NCBI GenBank assembly: GCA_934426255.1
Contig: CAKRYD010000001.1
Span: 1 to 64,000 of the forward strand
Direction of reading: 5' to 3'
DNA from: an uncultured Bacteroidaceae bacterium
GTDB taxonomy: Bacteria > Bacteroidota > Bacteroidia > Bacteroidales > Bacteroidaceae
DNA: 64,000 nucleotides
Positions 1 through 7,622 of this stretch are shown one piece after another. Made by a program: the position numbers and the translations under genes. The notes beneath the pieces were generated by a model. The model was not told where the DNA came from, searched no databases, and worked only from the letters and a program-made list of their open reading frames with translations. Numbering within the stretch: the first letter of the stretch is position 1; every line of letters begins with the position of its first letter.

Positions 1-40
1 GTATAGGTGCAATGATTGCTGCTAACAAAAGTATTCTCAT
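1..40 (-). CDS. 5' end of a secreted or membrane protein gene (partial)
   Basis: Only the first 13 codons lie in the window; the gene continues past position 1 on the minus strand. The peptide begins MRILLLAAIIAPI, a short basic start followed by a hydrophobic run, as in a signal peptide or membrane anchor. A TAACTTTG box (plus 57-64) lies 17 bp upstream of the ATG. No function can be assigned. Confidence 0.5.
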   Translation of the reverse strand, partial: MRILLLAAIIAPI

Positions 41-56
41 GATTGCTTTTTGGCTG

Positions 57-64
57 CAAAGTTA
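57..64 (-). promoter_or_regulatory. Bacteroidetes -7 box (TAACTTTG)
   Basis: Matches the Bacteroidetes TAnnTTTG -7 consensus on the minus strand, just upstream of the partial gene starting at 40. No clear TTTG -33 partner was seen. Confidence 0.55.
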
Positions 65-152
65 AGACAAAATCTTCAATAGATAGTGATTTGGTTCTGT
101 GAACTCGTTCGCAACTAATAGGAAAGCAAATTAGCGGCAAAGTGGCTGAATA

Positions 153-194
153 ATGAAATGGGTGCGAAGTTGCATAACTTCGCACCCATTTCAT
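153..194 (-). terminator. Perfect 19-bp hairpin downstream of the BspA-like gene
   Basis: Two 19-nt arms (153-171 and 176-194) pair perfectly around a GCAT loop. The hairpin begins 16 bp after the stop codon of the minus-strand gene ending at 210, the place expected for an intrinsic terminator. There is no strong T-tract after it, so it may instead be a 3'-end stabiliser. Confidence 0.6.
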
Positions 195-209
195 GGTGAT
201 GTGAAAGCG

Positions 210-1349
210 TTATTTATAGTAGGTCTTTTTGCCTTTTTGTATGTAGATGCCTTTGTTGGGGTGCTTTGTCTTGCGTCCTGACAAATCTGTGTAATCGGAA
301 TCCGGGGCTTCGGCCGTTGCTTTGCTGATGCCTGTGGTTGCTTTACCTTTGTATTTCAAATTGGCGTTTTCCAAAATGATAGCTGAAGGCAGATATGCTT
401 TGTTCTTTTCGATGTATGTTCCTGCAGAAGCAGGTTCAAAGGTGGTGGTTCCGGCTTTTCCTGCAGAAACGTCATTGCTTAGTACATAGAATTGTCCGTT
501 GTTTTCCACCTTCTTGGCCTCTAATGTGCCTATCAGCATGTTCCCTGTCGTATCTGTAGCTGCGTCTTGCGGCATCATGGTTGTTGACAGCACGATGTCG
601 CTGTTGGCTCTTCCTTTGATTACTACTGCTGTTCCTGCAGGGATGAAACGGCTGCCTAATTCGGTAAAGGAGGACTTGATGCTGTTTTTCTTTATAAAGT
701 ATGCAACGGCATCTGCTGTTTCAATTTTTACGTCCTTGTCGATACAGAATGATGCCCAGCCTGTTGCTTTAGTGGTAACATGCAGTTTCAGCCCGTTCAC
801 ATATTTTGCCCAGGCAGTATAGTCACTGCCTTTTGGTGTGTTGATGGTCACGCCGGTAGCTATATCGCGAAACAGGTTCCTGCCTTTTGCATCGCTGTTC
901 CAGAATCCTTGTGCTTTCGTGGCCAGGTTGTTGATTGTTTTTAGGCTTTTGCAACCGGCAAACGGCCCGGACGAGTAGACCGTCTTTTCCTGTGAAGTGG
1001 AGGTGTAGATGTAGTCTACTGTGGATGGAATGGTCAGCGTTTCTAAAGTGCTGCACCATTGGAAAGCGTAGCCATGTATGGAGGTGACGCTGTATGTCTT
1101 CCCGTTGTTGGTCACCGCTTCGGGAATTACAATGTCCTTAGCGGTCAAATCGGCACCTGATACAGAAACTGTGTTGCTGCCTGTAATGGTGTAAACGAGC
1201 GGAGCTACATAAAAGGTGTTGCTCGCATTGTAGTAGCGGGCGTGAAAGAAATCGAATTTGTACTTAGTGAAATTCGTTCCTTCAAATTTGGTGGCGGCTA
1301 TCGAAGCGATGCTGCTTGTAATGCATAGAAGTAGTAAAAGTTTTCTCAT
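210..1349 (-). CDS. BspA-like leucine-rich-repeat secreted protein
   Basis: Predicted secreted surface protein of about 379 residues. I take the start at 1349 (MRKLLLLLC), because it opens directly into a signal peptide ending near SIA-ATK; an in-frame start 24 bp upstream would put polar residues first. The region with VTSIHGYAFQWCSTLETLTIPSTVDYI-like spacing is a short BspA/LRR_5 block (roughly residues 85-145), a family linked to adhesion. The rest is a beta-rich region without a recognised domain. The C-terminus, with DLSGRKTKHPNKGIYIQKGK, resembles the tail of Prevotella secreted proteins and of T9SS cargo, but is shorter than a full T9SS domain. It appears monocistronic, with a -7 box at 1436-1443 and a hairpin after the stop. 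Function beyond surface display is not known. Confidence 0.75.
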   Translation of the reverse strand: MRKLLLLLCITSSIASIAATKFEGTNFTKYKFDFFHARYYNASNTFYVAPLVYTITGSNTVSVSGADLTAKDIVIPEAVTNNGKTYSVTSIHGYAFQWCSTLETLTIPSTVDYIYTSTSQEKTVYSSGPFAGCKSLKTINNLATKAQGFWNSDAKGRNLFRDIATGVTINTPKGSDYTAWAKYVNGLKLHVTTKATGWASFCIDKDVKIETADAVAYFIKKNSIKSSFTELGSRFIPAGTAVVIKGRANSDIVLSTTMMPQDAATDTTGNMLIGTLEAKKVENNGQFYVLSNDVSAGKAGTTTFEPASAGTYIEKNKAYLPSAIILENANLKYKGKATTGISKATAEAPDSDYTDLSGRKTKHPNKGIYIQKGKKTYYK

Positions 1350-1435
1350 ACTGCATATGTTTTTAAATGTCATGTCATTCTTTTGTGTCAGGATTGTTTT
1401 GGAAGACGCGTGTGAGGCTTTGATGTCAACAGTCG

Positions 1436-1443
1436 CAAAGGTA
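1436..1443 (-). promoter_or_regulatory. -7 box (TACCTTTG) for the BspA-like gene
   Basis: Fits TAnnTTTG on the minus strand and implies a leader of about 80 nt before the ATG at 1349. The roughly 300-bp gap 1350-1649 otherwise holds only this and the divergent promoter at 1560. Confidence 0.5.
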
Positions 1444-1559
1444 TGAATTTTTTGACGAAAGATGTACCGTTGTTGCAGATTTATCTATGTTTTCCGCTTT
1501 TTCTCTTGAGAAAGGTGCTTTTTCAGGTTGTTTGTAAGCGTATTCCCGTTAAAAGTTTT

Positions 1560-1567
1560 TACCTTTG
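1560..1567 (+). promoter_or_regulatory. -7 box (TACCTTTG) for the leukocidin-like gene
   Basis: TAnnTTTG match about 82 bp upstream of the ATG at 1650. A TTTG at 1531-1534 is 25 bp upstream, a little farther than usual for the -33 element. Confidence 0.5.
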
Positions 1568-1649
1568 CAACTAAAACGAACTTTGTTTTAACCAATGCAA
1601 ATTGGGAGAGGATGAATATAATGTCAAACTATATTATTTCAATTGTCAA

Positions 1650-3548
1650 ATGAAGTACAAAATGTTTCGATGGGCTGCGATAGTGCCGCTGTTAGCTTGC
1701 ATTGCAATGCTTTTTTCTTGTAAGGACGACGACAAGGAATCGGAAAACACCGTTGAAGAAGTAGCGGAGGATATTGATTCGCTTGAGGTGAAGTCGCAGC
1801 TTAGGACCTATGCCTTTCCTTATGACTACACGGAAAGTGCCAAGTCATTATTAAACAGGGTGGAAAATAAGGCTTTGTCGCTTGATGATGAAGTCAGGAC
1901 GGTTATCTTGCATGACGGATGCGTGCCTTCGTTCAACCAAACTGATTATTATAAAATAGCTACCTGTTTTCTTTTGGGTGGTAATGTGGTGATTTGCGAG
2001 CCCACGCGTGACAATATGAGCACGTTCCTCATAGGCCTTGGCGACGTAGCCCGTAAGATGTATGCCGATAGCCTTTATCGTGAAAAAATCAAGTATATAT
2101 CACAATTGGCTATGCAGCGTCTTTCTTTTCTCAACAAGGGGAATGATGGCATTGTGGAGCCCCTCTTTCATGACAGCACCAATGCCGGTCATGCCTTATG
2201 CGATGTTATAGCTCTTAGGGGAGCCGACTATTATATAATAGGAAATTTGGATAGTCATGCCGTCCAGAAAAATCTGATAACTGAAGAAGAAGTGGATTCG
2301 GAAACCGGAGACGTGTTGCAGTCAGCCCGTGATGAGCAACAGGCTGCAGCCTCGTTGTCTGAGGGCAACTATGGCTCGCATGCGGATGGTCTGGCAGAAT
2401 GGCTTGACCGCCAATCCGATTTTTCCGACGATTATGCGCGGCTGATGGAAAAAGGAAAAAGGTTATTGAAAACCCGGAACGTCAGTGGCGACCTTGATCA
2501 GATCACCAATGCCCAACATATCATCTATAGCTTCAATGCCAATTACGGAAGTTATCACAGTGCACCGGTAAAACTCAGTTATGAAGTTTGGGCGGTCAAT
2601 GACACACAGGGAACCGACTATTATCTGGTGCATCAGGAAGTGCGCAGTGAGAACAGCAAACTGCATTGTGGCCCTGACGATAAAATCAGATGGAAATCCG
2701 GTTGGAAGGCTAAAAATGATTTCGGCGGTGATTATTGCTATGGGCCATATATGGTCAAATTGGGAACGCAAAACACACCCAGTGTGTCGGATGCTCAGGT
2801 GGAACATGTGTCACCAACCAATAGCATAAGCGGAAAGACGGATTATTCCGTAGGCATTAATTGGGGCATCAGTGCGGCCTTTGCTTTCAGCAAGTCTCCG
2901 AACGCCAGTGTGACGGGCAGCGTCAATTTGACCAAGAACTGGACTTATAGCATTCCTGACTTGGGCTCTACATTTTCTTATAACGGCAATAGTCCCAAAT
3001 GGGAGTATGTTGCCGGAACAATTCCGAAGGGACATAACAAGACTCCTGATACGCATGATATAGCACGCGATATCATGCGTAAAGATTGCACGGTGGGACA
3101 TAGCTGGGTATGGAAAATACCTAATGCCAATACCACATATAAGTTTACGGCAAAGACATGGATAGATCTCCAGGGCTTTTGGTTCAAACACGGTTTCTTT
3201 AAAGGAAAGACACATTATCGCACGCAAAGTTCCAGCAGCTCGGTTTCGTTTGAGCTCTTGCCTCCTCCACGCTACAAGCAGGAATGGATGATGGAAATGT
3301 ATCCATACGATAAAGAAACCGCCGACTATCTGAAAGAACTTTTTCCGGAGTATTGGGGGCTTTCCTTCTCGCTTTATGTTGTGGAGGCAAACGACCGCAC
3401 AACCATCAGAAGCCGAATTGACGATATGATTTACGTATTGCAATGCAACCGTTTGGTCTTGTCGGCCAAAGGCGTGAAGTCATTTACACTTCGTTGGAAG
3501 CAGTTGCGTTCACTCCTTCCCGAGTATACATACGATTTTAATGTGTAA
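1650..3548 (+). CDS. Surface lipoprotein resembling leukocidin/haemolysin-type beta-barrel pore-forming toxins
   Basis: Predicted lipoprotein of 632 residues. I chose the ATG at 1650 (MKYKMFRWAAIVPLL), since it opens straight into a type II signal peptide with lipobox LFSC; the in-frame ATG 48 bp upstream adds a polar segment. The residues after the cysteine (KDDDKE) are acidic like the Bacteroidetes lipoprotein export signal, so surface exposure is likely. Residues about 30-250 match nothing I recognise. Residues about 310-590 resemble the leukocidin family: a stretch near 398-440 has alternating small and polar residues, glycines, then GSVNLTKNWTYSI, close in pattern to the leukocidin stem with its GSFNYSKTISY; tryptophan- and tyrosine-rich segments follow, as in a rim domain. 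The family call rests on pattern recognition only. It could be a pore-former against host or bacterial cells, or a binding protein that reuses the fold. Confidence 0.6.
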   Translation: MKYKMFRWAAIVPLLACIAMLFSCKDDDKESENTVEEVAEDIDSLEVKSQLRTYAFPYDYTESAKSLLNRVENKALSLDDEVRTVILHDGCVPSFNQTDYYKIATCFLLGGNVVICEPTRDNMSTFLIGLGDVARKMYADSLYREKIKYISQLAMQRLSFLNKGNDGIVEPLFHDSTNAGHALCDVIALRGADYYIIGNLDSHAVQKNLITEEEVDSETGDVLQSARDEQQAAASLSEGNYGSHADGLAEWLDRQSDFSDDYARLMEKGKRLLKTRNVSGDLDQITNAQHIIYSFNANYGSYHSAPVKLSYEVWAVNDTQGTDYYLVHQEVRSENSKLHCGPDDKIRWKSGWKAKNDFGGDYCYGPYMVKLGTQNTPSVSDAQVEHVSPTNSISGKTDYSVGINWGISAAFAFSKSPNASVTGSVNLTKNWTYSIPDLGSTFSYNGNSPKWEYVAGTIPKGHNKTPDTHDIARDIMRKDCTVGHSWVWKIPNANTTYKFTAKTWIDLQGFWFKHGFFKGKTHYRTQSSSSSVSFELLPPPRYKQEWMMEMYPYDKETADYLKELFPEYWGLSFSLYVVEANDRTTIRSRIDDMIYVLQCNRLVLSAKGVKSFTLRWKQLRSLLPEYTYDFNV

Positions 3549-3663
3549 CAGTATGACGTAGGCGGGATTAAATTCGGATAAAATGAATCCTGTCAACGTT
3601 TTGTCCACAAATCCTTCTTATAGAAAGATAAAACGTCCGTCAGCTCTGTGAGATGGTCCTCTT

Positions 3664-3693
3664 ACGGCAGAAGCATTTTTTTGCTTCTGCCGT
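3664..3693 (+). terminator. Hairpin downstream of the leukocidin-like gene
   Basis: Arms ACGGCAGAAGCA (3664-3675) and its perfect complement (3682-3693) enclose a loop of six T. It lies 116 bp after the stop. The downstream T-tract is weak. Confidence 0.55.
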
Positions 3694-3784
3694 TTGCTAT
3701 TCATAAGTGTCGGCTTTCTTGGCAGCTGATGAGTCTGTTCAGCCCATTGCGCTAAAGCATACCGGCCAAGGCGGCTCCCTTTTG

Positions 3785-3950
3785 ACAAAATTGGAAGGGT
3801 GCAAGGGGAATTTGTAAAACGGCAAGGAACAATTGCAAAAGGATACATGAAAATTGCAGAATCAAGTCTTGGTTACTTAAAACCAAGACTTGATTACAAA
3901 GAACCAGGACTTGGTTTTTATCGACCAGGACTTGGTTCTGCAAATTATAC
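3785..3950. repeat. Array A: 21-bp tandem near-palindromes
   Basis: Four CAAG(T/A)CTTG-type near-palindromes, the last two reading CAGGACTTG, are centred at 3867, 3888, 3909 and 3930: an exact 21-bp period. The first unit is the reverse complement of the second. Leftwards the period continues in AATTGCAAAA-like units beginning at about 3789, 3810, 3831 and 3852. The array covers about eight units. The same core and flanks recur in opposite orientation at 61.0 kb. It sits between the hairpin of the upstream gene and the promoter of the downstream gene. Confidence 0.85.
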
Positions 3951-4131
3951 AAGCACTCCTACAATTTGTGACTGTAAGAAGCGAATAAAGTCAGACTATT
4001 CTGCAATTTCGGCAAATGCATTGTGTGATGGAACAGACTTTCTTCATGCCGCTTGAATTACGTTTTATCTAAAAACAAGTGCGAACGCAAAGAGTTTCTA
4101 ATATTTATCTCCCGATTCGAGAAAATTTATC

Positions 4132-4139
4132 TATATTTG
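4132..4139 (+). promoter_or_regulatory. -7 box (TATATTTG) with long leader
   Basis: TAnnTTTG match 183 bp upstream of the ATG at 4322. The implied leader contains an 8-bp inverted repeat (CGGTTTCT at 4181-4188 with its complement at 4233-4240), so it may be structured. Confidence 0.5.
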
Positions 4140-4321
4140 CGATGGATAATTATCCGTTACAGTTATCATGTTGGGCAGAACGGTTTCTTGGAACAACAGG
4201 ATGAGAGACAGCCCACGCCGTGCAGAACATGTAGAAACCGAAAGAACGATATCTGAGCCTTGAAGCTTTTGGCCATAACGTTGGAGACTAACAGTAGTAC
4301 GAACTAATATATACAATAACA

Positions 4322-5143
4322 ATGAAGATCTATAAGATAAAAGCAATGTTTTTGACAGTTTTGCTCCTTGGCTGCATTTCCACATTTGCTGATGCGCTAT
4401 GGCAAAAAGATGTGAGATACGCCCTTTACGATGACGGAACGGCAATAGTCGGCGATGCAAGAACTAACATCAATGTAGCCATTATCCCTGAAAAAATCGC
4501 ATATAAGGGAAAAGACTATATTGTTATAGGCATAGGCGACGGGGCTTTCTATGGTTGCAGCAGTCTTGTTTCTGTTGTCATCCCCGATTCAGTTATGAGC
4601 ATAGGCTCCAACGCTTTTGCTTATTGTAGCAGTCTCGCCTCAGTTGCTATTCCTAACTCTGTTACAATCATAGAGAGTGGTATGTTCTTACGCTGCAGCA
4701 GCCTTGCTTCTGCAACTATCCCGAATTCCGTGATGAGCATACGGGGCAATGCATTCAGGGCTTGCAGTAGCCTTTCCTCTATTGTTATTCCAAGCTCTGT
4801 TACGAGCATAGAGCCCTGGGCGTTCAATGGTTGTACCGGTATCAAAAAGATAGAGTGTAAAGCCACAACGCCTCCTGCATGCGCCTTACTCACGTTCGGT
4901 GGCGTTAATAGGCAGGAGTGTAAGCTTTATGTGCCACGGGAGAGCATCAATGCCTACAAATCAGCTCAGGAGTGGAAAGAATTCTATAACATCGAAACGA
5001 GCATAAAGGATGTTCCCAAATCCACTTCAGCTACAGTGGCAGGGCGTTATACTACAGGCGGCACGCGCATTGCATCACCGCAGAAGGGCATAAATATCAT
5101 CAGGATGAGCGGTGGTACAGTAAAGAAAATGCTCGTGAAATAA
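4322..5143 (+). CDS. BspA-like leucine-rich-repeat secreted protein
   Basis: Secreted protein of 273 residues. A signal peptide (about residues 1-22) is followed by a short N-terminal module and four to five BspA/LRR_5 repeats (about residues 75-175) with the pattern SIGSNAFAYCSSLASVAIPNS. A GCTGIKKIECKATTPPA block follows, typical of the end of such LRR domains, then a linker and a C-terminal tail ending TVKKMLVK with the Prevotella-style GxxxxSPQKGINIIR pattern. LRR_5 proteins of this kind are usually surface or secreted proteins that bind host or bacterial partners; BspA of Tannerella forsythia is the known example. Repeats are highly similar to each other, suggesting recent duplication. 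It is transcribed alone, with a long leader. Confidence 0.8.
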   Translation: MKIYKIKAMFLTVLLLGCISTFADALWQKDVRYALYDDGTAIVGDARTNINVAIIPEKIAYKGKDYIVIGIGDGAFYGCSSLVSVVIPDSVMSIGSNAFAYCSSLASVAIPNSVTIIESGMFLRCSSLASATIPNSVMSIRGNAFRACSSLSSIVIPSSVTSIEPWAFNGCTGIKKIECKATTPPACALLTFGGVNRQECKLYVPRESINAYKSAQEWKEFYNIETSIKDVPKSTSATVAGRYTTGGTRIASPQKGINIIRMSGGTVKKMLVK

Positions 5144-5228
5144 AGTATTGTAGAAAACCCGAGGTATGTCTTGTGTGACATTTTGATGAAATTTGCATGA
5201 AGCATGAACGTGTGGGAGAAGAATTCTG

Positions 5229-5236
5229 TACTTTTG
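5229..5236 (+). promoter_or_regulatory. -7 box (TACTTTTG) for the two-component operon
   Basis: TAnnTTTG match 28 bp upstream of the ATG at 5264; no clear -33 element at normal spacing. Confidence 0.5.
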
Positions 5237-5263
5237 TATATTAAACATTAAAGACAAAGTAAG

Positions 5264-5944
5264 ATGGAACGCCACAGAATTTTAGTTGTAGATGATGAAG
5301 AGGCTATTTGCGAAATTTTGAAGTTCAATCTGGAGGCAAACGGCTACGATGTTGACGTTGCTTACAGCGCCGAAGAAGCAATGAAAATGCACCCCGAGCG
5401 GTATTCCTTGATATTGTTAGATATTATGATGGGTGAAATGAGCGGTTTCCAAATGGCTCATATCCTGAAAGAGAAACCCGAAACGGCAAAAGTTCCCATT
5501 ATCTTTTGTACCGCAAAGGACACAGAAAACGATACAGTCGCCGGTCTTAATATCGGTGCCGACGATTATATTGCAAAGCCCTTCTCGTTGAGCGAGGTCG
5601 TGGCACGTGTCCGCAGTGTTATCCGACGTACTTCGCAAACGGAAACAGCTCCCGAATGCCTTCGTTATAACACGCTGTGTTTATGCTTGAACAGTAAGCA
5701 ATGCACAATCGATGGCAAGGAGGTTATGCTGACCAAAAAAGAGTTTGAGATTTTGAAATTGTTCCTGTCTTTAAAAGGAGTCATTTTTTCTCGCGACGAA
5801 ATCCTAAGCCGTGTTTGGGATGGCGATGTTGTTGTGCTTGACAGGACGATAGATGTAAACATAACTCGCTTGCGCAAGAAAATAGGAGAATACGGTAAGC
5901 ACATCGTTACGCGCAATGGTTATGGCTATGGGTTTGAAGCATAG
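5264..5944 (+). CDS. rprY: OmpR-family response regulator (RprY-like)
   Basis: Cytoplasmic DNA-binding response regulator of 226 residues. The receiver domain (about 1-120) shows the acidic pair DDEE near residue 11, the phosphoacceptor Asp in LILLDIMMGE, the conserved Thr in FCTAKD and the Lys in DDYIAKPFS. The C-terminal half (about 130-226) is a winged-helix OmpR/PhoB effector with LTKKEFEILKLFL and the closing GYGYGFEA. The next gene, a histidine kinase, overlaps it by 29 bp, so the two are co-translated and form a cognate pair. The family best known in Bacteroidales with this arrangement is RprX/RprY; the symbol is assigned by resemblance and context only. The target genes cannot be read from the window. 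Confidence 0.85.
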   Translation: MERHRILVVDDEEAICEILKFNLEANGYDVDVAYSAEEAMKMHPERYSLILLDIMMGEMSGFQMAHILKEKPETAKVPIIFCTAKDTENDTVAGLNIGADDYIAKPFSLSEVVARVRSVIRRTSQTETAPECLRYNTLCLCLNSKQCTIDGKEVMLTKKEFEILKLFLSLKGVIFSRDEILSRVWDGDVVVLDRTIDVNITRLRKKIGEYGKHIVTRNGYGYGFEA

Positions 5945-7397
5945 ATATTCTTTCTTCTATCACCAAAGGCTGTTTCTGCTATTCCTTTCGTTTGTGGCAT
6001 TGACGGCAGGTTGTTTCATCTGCGGGCAATATGTGCGCGAGCGCCATTTTAAAGAAGAACTGCTCAATAGTCAATTGCAGATGATCAACCGTCAGTTGCT
6101 TTCCTATTGCGCGCATGGAGGCAGTCCTCAAACCTTTTATGAAGAAAATCGTTCGTTGATTGGCAACATGCGCATCACGCTTTTATCCAAAAATGGGCAA
6201 GTGGTCTATGATTCAAGAGGAACAAGCAAGGAACAAGGTATCAACCACCTTATGCGGCCTGAAATACAGAAGGCTCTTCATAAGGGAACTGCCTATGAGG
6301 TTCGTCATTCAGAATCAACGGACGAAGATTACTTCTATGCGGCTACGACCGGTCGTGATTTCGTAGCGCGCACGGCAGCCGCATATACAGTTTCTTTGGC
6401 CAACTCCTTAAAACCCGCATCAGGCTTTTTAGCATTTGTGTTGCTCATATCCGTAGCTTTCTGTATGCTTTGTTATATGATGACGCGTCATTTAGGTGAA
6501 AACATTAGGCAACTGCGCGATTTTTCCCGTAAGGCAGGGGCGGGAGGAATGATAGAGACGGAACAAAACTGGCCACACGATGAACTTGGAGAAATATCCC
6601 ATCAAATAGTCAAGCTGTATAACCGTCTTTTGCAGACAATGGATGACCGTGATAAAGAACGTCAGTCTGCCATTCATGAGGCTCACGAGAAGATTCGTAT
6701 CAAACGTGAATTAACCAATAACATTAACCACGAGCTGAAAACCCCGTTGTCGGCCATTCGTGGTTATCTGGAAACAATATTGAGTTATCCTGATATGCAG
6801 AAAGAGCAACGCGAACTGTTTACGCAGAAAAGCTATGAACAGGCCATGAGGCTTACCGACCTGCTGCGTGATGTGAGTACCATTTCCAAGTTGGAAGAAG
6901 GGAATCTTTCTATAAAACGCGATCGTGTCAACCTGACTTCCATTATAGATGATTTGCGGCAAAATATGGATTTGCTGCCCGATAACAAGCAGATGGCACT
7001 CCAATGCAACATTACGGAGCCGCTTTGGATGACAGGCGATCGCACGCTGCTCAATTCCATTTTTGAGAATCTCGTCAACAATGCCTTGGCCTATTCTTCG
7101 GGTGATACCATCTTCATAGAACTAAAAGAAAAGACAGACGATTATTACAAAATTGTATTCGCAGACAATGGGGTCGGTGTGGAAGAGCACCAACTTCCTT
7201 ATCTGTTTGACCGTTTCTATCGTGTCGACAAGGGGCGCAGCCGTAAATTCGGAGGAACAGGATTGGGGTTGTCTATCGTAAAGAATGCCGTTCTGCGCCA
7301 TGGTGGAACTATTTCAGTCTGCAACGGTTCATACGGAGGCTTGGAGTTTATATTCACATTGAGTCGTCATTTAAAGGCTGTTGCTGCTGAGGAGTGA
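5916..7397 (+). CDS. rprX: Membrane sensor histidine kinase (RprX-like)
   Basis: Inner-membrane histidine kinase of 493 residues, partner of the upstream response regulator. A first membrane helix (about residues 14-35) and a second (about 165-190) bracket a periplasmic sensor region of about 130 residues. A HAMP-like linker and coiled region follow, then the H box NNINHELKTPLSAIRGYLET (His near residue 275), the N box NSIFENLVNNALAYSS, and the G boxes ADNGVGVEE and GGTGLGLSIVKNAV. All catalytic motifs look intact. The gene starts within the end of the regulator; ATGs at 5916, 5922 and 5928 are all possible starts. The ligand is unknown. The symbol is by analogy with Bacteroides RprX. Confidence 0.85.
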   Translation: MVMAMGLKHRYSFFYHQRLFLLFLSFVALTAGCFICGQYVRERHFKEELLNSQLQMINRQLLSYCAHGGSPQTFYEENRSLIGNMRITLLSKNGQVVYDSRGTSKEQGINHLMRPEIQKALHKGTAYEVRHSESTDEDYFYAATTGRDFVARTAAAYTVSLANSLKPASGFLAFVLLISVAFCMLCYMMTRHLGENIRQLRDFSRKAGAGGMIETEQNWPHDELGEISHQIVKLYNRLLQTMDDRDKERQSAIHEAHEKIRIKRELTNNINHELKTPLSAIRGYLETILSYPDMQKEQRELFTQKSYEQAMRLTDLLRDVSTISKLEEGNLSIKRDRVNLTSIIDDLRQNMDLLPDNKQMALQCNITEPLWMTGDRTLLNSIFENLVNNALAYSSGDTIFIELKEKTDDYYKIVFADNGVGVEEHQLPYLFDRFYRVDKGRSRKFGGTGLGLSIVKNAVLRHGGTISVCNGSYGGLEFIFTLSRHLKAVAAEE

Positions 7398-7436
7398 CGC
7401 CGCTCAGGTGAATAAATTGAAGATTTTTGCGGAGAC

Positions 7437-7470
7437 TTTGCTTGTTTCCATGTGAAAACTCGTATCTTTG
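7437..7470 (+). promoter_or_regulatory. metK promoter (TTTG-N22-TATCTTTG)
   Basis: A -33 TTTG (7437-7440) and a -7 TATCTTTG (7463-7470) are separated by 22 bp. The implied leader of about 145 nt contains an ATGCT...AGCAT hairpin with an inner GAAC/GTTC stem. I do not recognise a SAM riboswitch class in it. Confidence 0.65.
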
Positions 7471-7622
7471 CAGTCCAAAAAACAATGTGGATAGATTTGG
7501 GCTGCTTGCAACCACAGAAAAAAATGCTAAAATACGAACTGTTTCGTTCAGCATTGTGTACGCGCATCCTCTTCTTTTCCATTTAATTGATAGATATAGT
7601 TTGTTTATAAAATAGAGAAGAA

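Larger units (their letters stand above)
3549..4321. other. Gene-free region with terminator, 21-bp repeat array and promoter
   Basis: About 770 bp with no convincing gene. It holds, in order, a hairpin (3664-3693), the 21-bp periodic array (3785-3950), a -7 box at 4132-4139, and a long leader for the BspA-like gene. Open frames across the array exist on both strands because 21 bp is seven codons, but they lack start context and consist of repeated heptads. Confidence 0.7.

Noticed and set aside
3752..4056. Open frames on both strands across array A, encoding leucine-rich heptad repeats such as NQVLVLC
   Set aside because: A 21-bp period is seven codons, so open periodic frames arise by arithmetic. 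There is no signal of real start sites and array B has stop codons in the equivalent frames.
7471..7622. SAM-II riboswitch in the metK leader
   Set aside because: A GCTAAA-like string is present, but the GCGC P1 stem and pseudoknot partners are not.
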